The notes under the pieces are model-generated. The model was not told the origin of the DNA. It was given only the letters and a program-made list of their open reading frames with translations, and made no database searches. From assembly GCF_037038585.1 (NCBI RefSeq), contig NC_092520.1, forward strand, positions 188,522,604 through 188,586,603: DNA of 64,000 bases, given 5' to 3'. This document shows positions 32,416 through 44,224 of the stretch, piece by piece. This stretch comes from Patagioenas fasciata. Taxonomy: Eukaryota; Chordata; Aves; Columbiformes; Columbidae. Made by a program: the position numbers and the translations under genes. Position 1 is the stretch's first letter. Each line of letters starts with the position of its first letter.

Positions 32416-32626
32416 GTATGAAGTCATGCTGAAATGCTGGCATCCAAAACCTGAGATGCGTCCAGCATTTTCTGAACTTGTTTCAAAAATATCAACAATC
32501 TTCTCCACGTTTATTGGGGAACACTACGTTCATGTCAATGCTACTTATGTCAACGTGAAGTGCATTGCTCCCTATCCTTCTCTTTTATCATCACAAGACA
32601 ACACAGACATGGATGTTGACACATGA
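32416..32626 (+). CDS. MET: MET exon 21 (end of kinase, docking tail, stop)
   Basis: The last coding exon, 211 nt. It gives [20 protein letters not shown], the end of the kinase fold, then the multisubstrate docking tail [16 protein letters not shown]. Both docking tyrosines (YVHV and YVNV; Tyr1349 and Tyr1356 in human), which recruit GRB2, GAB1, PI3K and SHC, are intact. The tail ends DNTDMDVDT and then TGA at 32624-32626, where human has an Arg codon followed by eight more residues. The protein is thus nine residues shorter at its end. The acceptor is GAATGGCAG. Codons after the stop do not restore the human ending, so this is not a simple read-through difference. Confidence 0.96.
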
Positions 32627-34625
32627 CGGGTATGCCTGAAACTGAGGAAAATTCATTCTTAGTGGTATGAACAAAAAGCAAAACATTTTGTCCACTCGTT
32701 TTTACTGCCTGGTCTTTGTGAGAACACTGTTGCACATGTTTATGTTGTTGCCCAAGTTGCACTAGTACAAGGTCATGATATCACTGTTTAAGGCTATGGG
32801 ATTCTAGAAACCATAACAATCATTTCCAGGTATTTGGAGAACTGCATCAGTTTACCAAATGGAAACGTTGTGTGCTACCACCCAGAGCTAGTTCCCACTA
32901 GCTCTCATTAATGTGTACTCAGACCCAAGAACAAAGATGCATCATTAATGCCATGAAGGAGAACATTAAATACCAATCAGTACAGCTGGAAGGACTGTTA
33001 CTGTTGCATGTACGTTAGGATAATGAGCAGAGCAGAAGTGGTTTTGACACAAAAGGCTCAGACAAACAACAAGGATTACAAGAATTTTAAATGTATTTTC
33101 CTCCCGCACAGTCCAAACTTTGGATTTTTGCACTATATCAACAAGATTTCTTAGAACATAGCCAGGAGAGCCAGCCTCATGGTCGATGTCTTAATAGAAA
33201 TCAACAGCAAAAAACTGTGTGCAGTAAAATAAGTATGTCAGCCTTGCCAGTCCTCTGGTGTAGTCAGACGGTACATAAAATGAAGGCAAAATGATCTAGC
33301 TTAAAGCATTCCTAGTGACAACTTTATCCCAACATCCAACCACTTCTTTGAGTAACTGCCTGTATCGACAGATCTCTTGCTGAAAAAAATGCAAAGTCTC
33401 CATTTATTTCAATAAAGAATTAACCACTCTCTGAGAAGAAAAACTTGAAGGCCTCCACAGTAAATGCCAGGCTAATCCCTGGGATGTAGTAACGTGGGCT
33501 GCATGACTCGGGAGGCAGAGGAGACAGGCTGGCTGGCAGCCTGGTGGAGCTGCTGGCTGGTGAGTCACAGGGGAGCAGCTGAAGCTCTGACACCTACCCT
33601 GGGGTGGAGCTGCCGGCAGAGGTGAGTAAAGAGCGGAGGTGCTGCAGCCAGCCCTGACCTACAGAGACGCTGCCACGGCAGGAAGAAGTTTCCCACCTTC
33701 CTGTCAGCCCTGAGGAGCTGAGAAGACCCATCAAAAGAAGAAAACAGCTTTAGCCCGCCCCCCACCCTCTTTGTGGATCACACAACCCAGTGAATTATGA
33801 TACTTACTTTTGTTTCTAAATTACGACCAGAAAAACAATTTTGAAAAGAGATGGTAAATAAAACTTCATTCATTAGAAAAGAGTGCTATAGCTTTAGGGC
33901 AAGCATCACATGTCATTTCTCTTCCTGTGGAATTCTGTGCATACTACTGTATAGCTTGTTTAGTATACAATAGAACTGGGTTTGTTGGTGTAAACACACA
34001 AAGTATTCTATTTTTATATTAAAAAAAGGTTTATTTTTAATGACATTTACAAAGTTTGGTTAGACCACGAAATACTGCACTGTGAACATTTCAGAAAATG
34101 TATGTCAATGTACATGGTTCATAAATTGTAGCAACCTTACAAAAATACTGTGTAAATATTAAAAAGGAAAAGAACTGATTGTAAACACACTCCACCCGAA
34201 GTATAATATCTCCGTTGCTGCAAGCCAACCATTTTAAGATCCTTAAAGAGAGGTGGTGCAGATAAAGAACTGATAGAAGGGAGACATATTGTTCTTGGGA
34301 GACAGCGTTATAACTGAAAGATTTATAATGAGGGCAGAGTGTGTAGGCAAACTATGAGCAGATAATATTGTATTGTGTTTCATCACCACTTTCATTTCAG
34401 AAACAAACTTTCATGTCTGCTGAGAGCAATACTACTTGTAGATTGCTCAAGGACAAAAGGCTTTGCTGCAGGCAAAAAAAAAATCATCTCTATGGTTGTT
34501 AAAACTGCTAAGGAAGTTTGTAACACATAGATTTGGAGAAGATACTCCAAAACTTGTAAATACATGCTTGAGGAACGCTGCAATGTGAAACAGAGGACGT
34601 TTTTACTATTTATGAACTTTTGCTT

Positions 34626-34631
34626 AATAAA
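34626..34631 (+). promoter_or_regulatory. Candidate MET polyadenylation signal
   Basis: AATAAA in GCTTAATAAAGTTAATG, followed within about 20 bases by a TG-rich stretch (TTGTGTCTGGG) of the kind that binds cleavage factors. It competes with the signal at 34755. Confidence 0.45.
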
Positions 34632-34754
34632 GTTAATGTTGTGTCTGGGACACCTGTAAGAATACGTGATTCTGACAAAGATTTGATGTTAGTAAGTTCA
34701 TATATCTGCAAAAGAGCTGAATGGTACTTATGTTTATAGTTGTTGTTATGACCT

Positions 34755-34760
34755 AATAAA
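34755..34760 (+). promoter_or_regulatory. Candidate distal MET polyadenylation signal
   Basis: AATAAA in the context CCTAATAAACATG. It is the last canonical hexamer before AT-rich unique sequence and gives a 3' UTR of about 2.15 kb. Confidence 0.5.
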
Positions 34761-37700
34761 CATGTTATATTAAAATGAACTATTGTAATACTTTACACTC
34801 CAAGTGCTGTAATTACTCTTAACATTTGGCTGTTAAGCTGATAAAAGTCAATACGTTTTTTCTGACTAACATAGGAAAAGCAGCCTTTGGAGAGAGAGCA
34901 AACAACTCAGAAACATAAAAATCTGGAGAGTGTCCAAATAAATCAAATGTGCAGTTCATCAGCCTCCTACCCATTACTAGATGCCTCAGAGAAAAGTGCA
35001 GAGTATTGTGTCACAAACAATCATAGCACAGCCTGTTTGGTTAGAAAGTCTTGTCCCTAACCACAGGCTGCCCCCATGCAGACCTTAAAATTCTTCATGC
35101 ACTCAGTGTTGGGGATGATATTTGAAGCTCGTAATTTTGGCATCATTAAGTTGCTGCTTGGCCCGACAGGGATGTCAGCGCTTGTGCTCACCATCCAAGC
35201 TCCCTCATCAGTTGTGACCCACAAGAAACTTGAAGCACCTGAAGCCGTGTCCCTCGTGGTCATCCATCAGGTTTCATCTCTGCGAGGTGCTCTGTACCTG
35301 TGACACCTGAAGTGAGCAGGCGTTGCTGTCCCCAGGGGTCTTGGTTCTTGTGGGAAGCAGGAGCCAGGCCCACTCTTCCCCCACACGTCTCCCCCCCTTT
35401 ACATTAGATGCCTCCCACTGAATTCACAGGTTCACTTCTGTGAAGTGTATGTTAGGCAGGTACGCCAAAACACTCCGACATGCACTGTGCTGTGCCACTC
35501 GTAGGCCGGACAACACTAAAACCTCATTTCTCCAGTGGCTTTACCTTAGGGGGACATTTTGTACTTAACTCACTCAGAAATATTTTAATGCACAGTCTGA
35601 GCTGATTAAAAAGAACATTTATATGCTCTTGTAATTTCAAAATATCAAGCAAACCAACATCAAAACACGTTTTCTCCAGACACATTTACTTCTTCGCAGA
35701 AAATGTATACGCTCCATTTCAACTCCGAGTGTATTTTAGGGAAAAAAGTCATTGAAAACAGCAGGTAAGAATGAAAACATTCTTCTGTTATGCCACAAAC
35801 CAAATCCAGCTAAAAGGTCAGACATTTTTTTATTCTAATTATTTACATGTAATTGATTTTTCCAATACATTTTCAGGACCTCTCTGAAAAGTCAGTAAAA
35901 AATCTCCAAGGTTTTACTGTAGGCAGCTATTAATACCAGAGTCTTCAATCTAAAGCAGCATCACACACAGCCAAATGACAGTCTGAACTTAAATACCAGA
36001 TTTGTAACACATTCCTCTGATTACTTCCCATGATTTCTAAGGGATGCTATATATTGCATTTTTGAAAGGGTCAACAGAATCACAGGCTTCTCATACTCCG
36101 CTTTTCATCCTGGTAACTTTATTTATACCGGGTACACACAGCAGCAGATCTTCAGCTGACTTAGACTGGCATCCTTCCCTCCGCATGAATATTAACAGTG
36201 GCTGTGGCCCATGGTCAAAAAATTGCATAATAGATACCCTGCACAACAGCCAAGAGATTAAAAAAATAGGGAGGAATATCCTCACCCCACAGAATTTTTC
36301 CTGTTGATTTCACACAAACATTTTTAGCGGACTATTAACCAATTGAAATGATTTGCCTATATTAACGAAGATTTTCAATACATCCAACAATATTAAAGGT
36401 TTCTAAAAAAACAAGGAAAATGGTACACTGTACCACAGGGTTGCTAAGGGTTTGCATACTGCAAATTTTCTGTCTCTCGCATTAAATTCAGTCATGAAGG
36501 ACAGACCTAAATGCCTTATGCAAACAAATGAAGAGGAACGGTACTTCCCAGTTTTTGTTAGGCGGGCAGAAGCAGTACAGGTGAGCAACTGCAAAAGGGC
36601 ATCAAAATAATTTTAAACCTAAACATGAAACTCTTCCTTCAGAAATGTCATTTCTGGAATTCAGCCATAACACTATATCACAGGAAAAGGTCAAAGCAGA
36701 TAAATGAAATACAAATCCTAATGGGTTTTTTATTCACTAAACAAAACATTTATTCTTGAGAAATTCCAATTTCCATTGTTTTTAACAAATAGGTCATGAA
36801 CTGAGTATTCCGAGCATCGAAGAAAGACAGAGGAAATCTCAGGGTTTTGCCAGACCGATTAGTAAAAACAGTTACAAGAAACTGTGATCTCACAGACAGT
36901 GGGGAGAATTCAGAGCAGCTTGACTGACTCGGCAGACACAAGTGCAGACATCAGTTGCTCACCCTGGAACTGGAACCGTGTGCTCTGACATTAAACCTGA
37001 ATTTACCTTCTGAAATCCCCATCCACCTGCTAACGCCCAGGGTGTAGCCACTTCCAATGAGGATGCTGACAGACTCTTTTTGCTGATGAAGGTCGAGCGC
37101 TTGTGGCCACTCCATGACCTGCTGAGGGACAGAAAGACGAGGTTTCTCTTCCGCAAGGAACCCTGCTTGCCTGGCGGGTGTCACTGTTCTCTTCGGTGCT
37201 TTCCTCTCCAGAGCTGGCTGCCTCCTGAGGACACACCAGGCCTGGGGGGACAATGAGCGAGAGCAAATCCCAGCCGGGTCAGCGTGGGGAGACCCTCCCC
37301 AGTGAACAGAAACCAGGTGCCGTCCAGCACTCTGTCACACAGAGCGCGCTGGGCTTTTAGTTTTCCAGTCGTTAGTTTATTTGGGGTTAGGGGGAGGAGG
37401 AGAGGCACTTTCAGATTCCTTTTCCCCCTGTTGTCAGCTCATCCCTTCCTCCCTGGCTCTGGGGTTGGCACAGAAAGCCTCAGGGCAGCAGAACAACCTG
37501 CCGGGGCTGCAGCTTTACGAGGCTTCTGAGTTCAACAAAGGAGCATGGTTGTATTTAGGAATTTCAATGAATACAGCCAGAAAATGTAGGTTGGACTCGA
37601 TAGGATTTCGTTTGCACAATCCAAGGTGGAACACCGAAGAAGGGTGATTTGCACTTCTCTCTTTTAGCAGTAAGCACTTTGCCACAGCCTGGCACTGCCA

Positions 37701-38218
37701 GGAGGTTCATTAGTATCTGCTGAACGTCTTCTCACGTTCCCTACAGTGGTTTAAGAGGGAAGTGATCCTCGCTCAGGCCTCTGGGGCCCTGTGTGTTTCT
37801 ACAAACTCTATGTATTAACACTTGCCAGAGTTCTAATCACCAAGTGCACGTTTAGCCCCTCTCTGGTATAAATGACAGCTGAATGTCCTCCTTTAGGATG
37901 TGAAAAGTGCTATTGCCAAAAACTTTAGGGTGCATGACCAAACATGGGCACCTCAGCTGCCATGAGGTTGCAGCTCACTGGGGCAGCTGGCATGCTTTGC
38001 AAGTGCAACAAAGCCGAACACGAACGCTAAAAATACAGTTTGAGCTTTAATTAGGAAGGAAAAAAGGCCCTCAGACAACAATGGTATATTCTCTATCTTT
38101 TGTGCAGCTCTGAAAAATATAAAGGCAATTTAATAAAGCCAGTGGAGCTGCAGCCTGTGGAGCTCGTGGTGCAGAATTCATGGCAAACACATGCAATGGT
38201 GTCACAGCACGTGTACCC

Positions 38219-38236
38219 TGGCCAGCAGGTGGGACA
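38219..38236 (+). promoter_or_regulatory. CTCF-like motif, forward
   Basis: TGGCCAGCAGGTGGGACA agrees with 16 of 18 positions of the CTCF consensus YGRCCASYAGRKGGCRSY, including all of the first 14. It lies about 3.5 kb downstream of the probable MET 3' end. Motif match only. Confidence 0.45.
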
Positions 38237-40929
38237 TCACAAGAAATGAGTCACATCCAACTCCAATTGTATGCTAATGGTTTTCTTAAGAAAAGCTCGC
38301 TCTTAGAGTGGTTACTGCTCCAGGAAGAACAACTATCTTCACAAGTCAAAAACGCTCTCACCATGTGACTTTTGCATTTTGTAGATAAATGTAATTGCGT
38401 AAATAACCATTCATTTTCAGTTACTGGAAATGTATTGATCAAAATTAGCTTGTCTGTTAAACTAGCAGCCATGCCCGTGTCAGATGCCTGTCACCTGGCC
38501 GCAAGAGCCATAACAGCATTCGAAGGATTTCCCTCTCAGGTCAATGACTCAGTAATTGTAAAAACATTCCAGTGTCGCTTGTGTCCGCTGTACACGTCTG
38601 AAGCACCCAACTGTTGCAGATACTGGCAGAACTTTTGAACAGCAGCTCTGAATCAGATGGGACGAGGGCAAAAGTTGGTCAGGCCCGTGCCAGTCCCCAT
38701 GAACCTTGAATCCTGTCACTGAAATGATGAGAACAAACTCACCTCATTGACAAATGTAAACGTGAGCCGCCGTATGAAATGCAGGTAAATACAGGGCAGA
38801 TATGGGTAAATACAAGCCAGGACTACTTCCACTTCTTTTTGTGAATATTAAGTTTATTTGAAAATAACCTAGAAAAATATATGTACATCTGCAACAATGA
38901 AAAAAAATACATTTTCTAGGTATTTTGATATTAATTTATAGCACCAGGGCTTTCTTAAGACCATCACAAAAATACAAAGTAAATTATTTTAAAATATGTT
39001 TGAGTCTATGTTATTTATCTAGAAGAGTGGATGCCTCCAAAATAGATCTGACAGCCTATTTGGATAAATGAACGGAATTCTCTTCTATTGGCCATTCTGA
39101 ACATCTTGAATAGGTTTTGTTTCTTCTCAAAACTGAGTTGGCTGGGGAAGAGTCCAGGGAAAATTATTTTGGATTATTTGGCAGTAATTACAGAATTCTC
39201 TGCAGTACTTGAGGGCTCTTCTGTCCACCAGAACTGATTTACCAACTACTTAATTTTCTTCGTGTCTCTAATACCTTCACACTATCAGAAAGCATCATGT
39301 TATGGAGGTTATGCGTGCAAATATGTACACAGTATTATTTTCCGCAAACAATCCTGAATAGGAAGAAAATGTCTGGATGGTGATGACCAATATAAACAAA
39401 TCCTTATCTCTGTGCTGAACAAATCATTGTCAACACAACACTTTTCCCATGCACCCCATTCCAAAGTTCCTCTAGTACTTACCACCACTGCATTAAAATT
39501 TATGTAGTTCTATATTTTACTGTATAAAACCTTGAATAGTGTTAAAATAGTAACTTCATTGCAGGGAAATTGGTGGCCATGAAGTTTAATGGCCAGTAAC
39601 AAATGTCCTTCCTTAATGAAATGCTTGGTTTAGATCATATTTGTCATACTGTACTTATGCGCTAGTCTGCCAAGCAGATATTATAAACCAGACTCATTCA
39701 TAATGTACAACATACACGAGCAACACTCTGGTATTTTCAACCTGAATTGAGATATTACCAAAGTCTCATTTCAGTGAAAACACACACAAAAACCCCTTCC
39801 TTTACCACTTGAATGAGAATACAGAAACTTTGTCCATCATTCATACATGAAGCCACAATCAGGAAATTAGAGACTGCAATGAGATCAAAGGATTTTACTG
39901 CTCAAGGGACCCAATGCTATTTTTTACAAGTTTAATATCACTGCTCCCTACTCCCTTACTTAGTTATATACTACCCCTAACAGCTAGGTCAAATTTTATG
40001 AGGAGCACTTCTGAAAGCTGGAAGAGCTTTCTCTGGAAGGAAGCCATCTGTTTGAAGCATTCAGCTCCCTCAAGATCTGAAATGCTTCCCAGTGTTTTTT
40101 CACTTCCCAGATGTACCACAAGTTCCAAATATCTAAGCATAAAGTGACAGACTGGAAGAGCTGCAAGGGAACTTCAGTTTAGTGGCAAAGCACAGCTGAG
40201 GGGTAAGCTGTGCCCCTCAAATATAGGGGATCTGAGCAAGAAGCGCTCCTGCTTTGGCTTATCTATGTTTTGCAATGCCAGTGTTGTATTTTTCTTGTAT
40301 GTGAAAAGTATCCACAACTTCAGATGCTCGTGTTGCAGAGTGGCTTTTCTTTACAGATTGAATATATAATACATCGTCCCACAGAGCCAAGCTACACTAG
40401 AGAATATGAAAGATGTTCCTCAGTCTACAATAATTTATGCTTCAAGACAAGGGAAAACTGATAAAAGGCTGTTGAAAGAGAGGCAAATCCATCCTACCTC
40501 TGTGATCAGCTGAGATACCATCAGTACATTGTCCAACATGAAGGTATTATCCAGTAACAGGGACCACAGCACACAGCTCAAAAATCAATCACTCTGAGGA
40601 GGACTGGTTAAGGAAATTAATACCAAAATTGCTTGTGATTAGGAAATACTGAAGAGAATACTGGGAGAATTCTCTATTAGAAATACCATCATAAAAGCCT
40701 CCTTGTTTCCTTTCTTGATGCTTCTAATCAAACCCTCCTCTATTTAAACAGCTAGTGACAATTTCAGCCTGCTATGATAACACCTAACAACAAGGCCTGA
40801 AGAGGAAAGCTGACTGAAGAATCAGTAGAAAGAACCAATTCTGGAGTTTTCCTTTGTAACTACTGTAAGAAGGAGTACAATTAATAGTACTGCCCAGTTT
40901 GGAAAGAGTGCTTTTCTTCAATAAATTTG

Positions 40930-41660
40930 AAAGCACTCGCACAGAAGTATAGGGCTGGAAGAATTGTCAGGAGATCATTTGGTGCATCCCATGTCACTAA
41001 GAAAGGGTGGATGCACCTAAACTGCCTTGGCAATTCTTTGTCTAATGCTTTTTCTTTAAAAAAATAAAACACCACACCATGACACCCACCCCCCTTTTTT
41101 GTCCCAACACTGGCTACATAGCCAACAAATGACTGTCATGTTATTAAAAGAAAACTTTTAACCAAAGCTGTCCCACCTTAACTGTCTCTCTTCTAAGCTA
41201 TAAAGTTTTCTTCAACTTTTACTCATATCCTTTATTTTCTAAACATCTTACCTTTCTTCTTGTAGGTTCTTCCCAGTCTACCAACATTTCTTAAGTATAG
41301 CGTGAAAGATGAACTCAGTACTCTCAAACTGTCCCACTTCGCAGAGTGATTACATCAGCAGCTCTGTTGCTCATGGCTAAAAAAAGCCACCAGTGATACA
41401 ATCCAAGCAGTCTGGAAATGCAAGGAACTACAGTACATGACATGCCTAGAGGTTCTGTTCACAAACAGATGTAGACTGAGAACTATGGCTCTCGGTGTGA
41501 ACAAGGCAAATTAATAACTTGTTTGAGGATCTTTCTGGTTGTACAAGTTAGATGGGTCTGTAGTTCTCTTAGTCGTCTTTTTTTTAAGCATATATCCTAC
41601 ATTTATCCTGGGACAATGTCCCTTCCCTAACTAATTCTTTTGTGATTACCTTAGTTGAAG
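40930..41660 (-). mobile_element. Old CR1 LINE relic in pieces, reverse orientation
   Basis: Starts with CAGAAGTATAGGGCTGGAAG and AGATCATTTGGTGCATCCCA, like the reversed 3' end of an old CR1. Around 41175-41260 come the blocks of the reversed mid-region (AACTGTCTCTCTTCTAAGCT, TCCTTTATTTTCTAAACATC). At 41550-41640 lie GGGTCTGTAGTTCTCTTAGT and CCTGGGACAATGTCCCTTCC, resembling the reversed pol region. Highly decayed; edges approximate. Confidence 0.5.
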
Positions 41661-44206
41661 CCGTGCAGGCAGGACAGCTGCCTCGCTGGGAGGACAGCTT
41701 CCACTCCAAGAGCTACAGCAAAGCCGGGAGCAGGGACTCAGTTACCTGGAACCCAAATCCTTTAATCCCTTAGCCCACATTACTCGATCAAATTCACTTA
41801 AATGAAAGATAATTCTTCATATTTTTGAATGCATATGTATTCTGATGTTTCACACACACTTTGTCTCTATTTTAACTAACTTGGATCACTTAAATTTTAA
41901 TAACTTGAATAATCCAGCCAGGCAGTGCTTCTAAGCCAAGTGCTATAAAGCGAAGAATTTCTTGAGCATTTATTCATGAGATGGGTCAGGCAGAAACCAG
42001 GCCAAATGCAGGGAGCAGAGCAAACCCAAGAGCACAAAAGAGACACTGTGCGTGGTGTAGTAGGATGTTACGATATTTGGAAAGATGGAAACATCAGACT
42101 TCATCAGGTGGGCGAGGGATGCAGAGGAACCCCCCTCAAACTGGTAAGAGAGGATGATATTTCTTCTGCAGTGCTTATACACTCACTGGTAATGGCTCAT
42201 AGTGCACAAAGGCTGGCACGGCAGCCAAAACTCACACATGCACTCATTGAACGTCAGCTCCCTCTACTGTAAATACATCGGTATATGTTACTCTGCCACC
42301 CCACCGCCTCCCGAAACGATCAGTTTTGATAAAAGTACTACTCTGGAGCCCTCTGACTAAGATCACTGGAAAAATGCATCCTGCAGAACAGACAGACAGA
42401 GAGACAGCATGGATTTTCTTTTCGGTTCTTGTGGTTATGGTAACTGGGTTTTCAATCTTCTTGTACGCAGCAAATATCCATCTCTAGTTTGTCTCAAACT
42501 AGAATAAATTTCATGATCTTAATCTAATATCCTACAAACAACTGTAGACTACAGTCTACAGAGCAGTCTGCTGCAGTAACTGCAGTCTTGCTTTTATTAG
42601 TCACAATATTCATTTCTGACAGAAAACGTAATGGTGTGGACCCTAAGCTCTGCTGATCCTTATCCTACTAACGATGTTTTGTCTTCCTGAAAAGGTTAAA
42701 AATCTGACAAGTCTCAATAGCTGGTGGCTGTGCCCATCCATACTGAGGGCTATTCTTAGTTCCAGAAGAAATCAGAGATGTTTGCAGCACAGCTCAGTAA
42801 CACAGTTCCATTAACTGATAAGATTTATTCAAAAGTATGACTCAAAAGGACAGAAATTGTTGCTCAGTCCAGACTGAATTCAATTAATACTTTGAGCCCA
42901 AAAATAAGAGAGGCTGGCTTTTTTCAGAGAAAGGAAAATATCTTTTTTGTTTTAAAATTTACCTTATTGTGTTTAGTGTTAGACTAAACAAAAGTTCCAT
43001 TTCAGATTAAACCAGTGCTCATGATTGCACTTGGCATGAAACCCAATTAAATGATCAAAGTACCAATAGTCAGCCAAGAGATCAAGGAAGATGAGGACAC
43101 CAGAGAGGCTCTGGTACTTGCCCAAGAATGGATAGACAGAGCTGCTAGTGAAATTTTAACATAATGGAAAGCACAGACATTAGATCAGAAAGCATCTAGA
43201 CACCTGGAGAAGTGATCAATAGCCTATCCATGAAAATGGCCCATTTATTGATTGTAAAAAAGGAGCAGGAAGATGTCAAAGTCACAAGACAGGGATGTAG
43301 AGCTGAGTGTTGAGATTCTCATTTGTCTGAATGTTGAAGAACAGAGGGAAGAAAGAAGATGAAAGAGAGGGAAGGGATGGAAATATGAACAAGAAAGGTC
43401 AGCTCAAAGGACAAAGAAGTATCAAGGGAATGGGTTGAAAGCACTGGAAGTATTGAGCTAGCAAGTATCCCCAAGTAAGGAACCTGAGAGACAGACAGAG
43501 CTGCCCAAGACATCTGGAGCGAGGGGAGGGAGGCCAGACACCCGTTTGCCCCACACACATGGGTTGCAGAGATTTCCGAATCCCTCACCTTCTTGCAGTA
43601 TCATCTGCTGCTGTACAGAGGGTCACATCTCATCCTTAGCCATGGGCCCTCTACAGTCCCTGAAGACAGATAATGAGAGAAAAGGGATGAAAAGCAGGAA
43701 GTGAGTTTGATCAATTTACTGTTGACTTTGTACCTTTCCTTTGATAGGAATAGAATAGTCAAAGCAAATAAAGCTGCTTTGAAATAGGAATTGACAGGAC
43801 AAAATATAGCAAGTACATGAGAGGAACTTTATCAGAATTATGGCAACTCATTAATCTGTATCACAGTAATAATGTTACTTTAAAGTTAACACCAATATTT
43901 CAAAGCAGAAGGTCCTCTGGATCTCTAACAACTCACTGCAAACCCTTTACAGCTAATCAGTATCATTGCTTCAAAAGAAATTAAACTGTCTCCACCCAGT
44001 AACTCTACTGGCATTTGATCTACAATTGGCTTGAAGTTAAAAATTAATTACCCTTCCAACATATTGATTACACGACTATAAACATAAAAGCAGCAGCCCA
44101 GAACAATGTACACTGACCCTCTGTTGAAACGGCATGTTTGTTTTCAAAAGGAAGCTAATTAAGACAAGCTCCTAGAATAGGAGACAGCACTAAAACTAAA
44201 ACCAAC

Positions 44207-44224
44207 AGTGCCATCTAGTGCAGC
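44207..44224 (-). promoter_or_regulatory. CTCF-like motif, reverse
   Basis: On the minus strand the sequence reads GCTGCACTAGATGGCACT. The last 14 positions (CACTAGATGGCACT) all fit the CTCF core, while the first four do not. It points towards the forward motif at 38219. Motif match only. Confidence 0.4.

Larger units (their letters stand above)
32627..34780 (+). other. MET: MET 3' UTR (probable extent)
   Basis: AT-rich sequence after the stop with AATAAA signals at 33411-33416, 33857-33862, 34626-34631 and 34755-34760. The human 3' UTR is about 2 kb long, so the last signal fits best as the distal end, but shorter forms ending after 33411 are possible. ATTTA-type AU-rich elements occur (for example near 33403 and 34610). 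A GC-rich block at 33475-33770 stands out. The 3' end was not proven; transcript data would be needed. Confidence 0.6.

Noticed and set aside
37560-37625. CR1-like phrase GGTTGGACTCGATAGGATTT
   Set aside because: Only about 20 bases match and the flanks do not continue into CR1 sequence.
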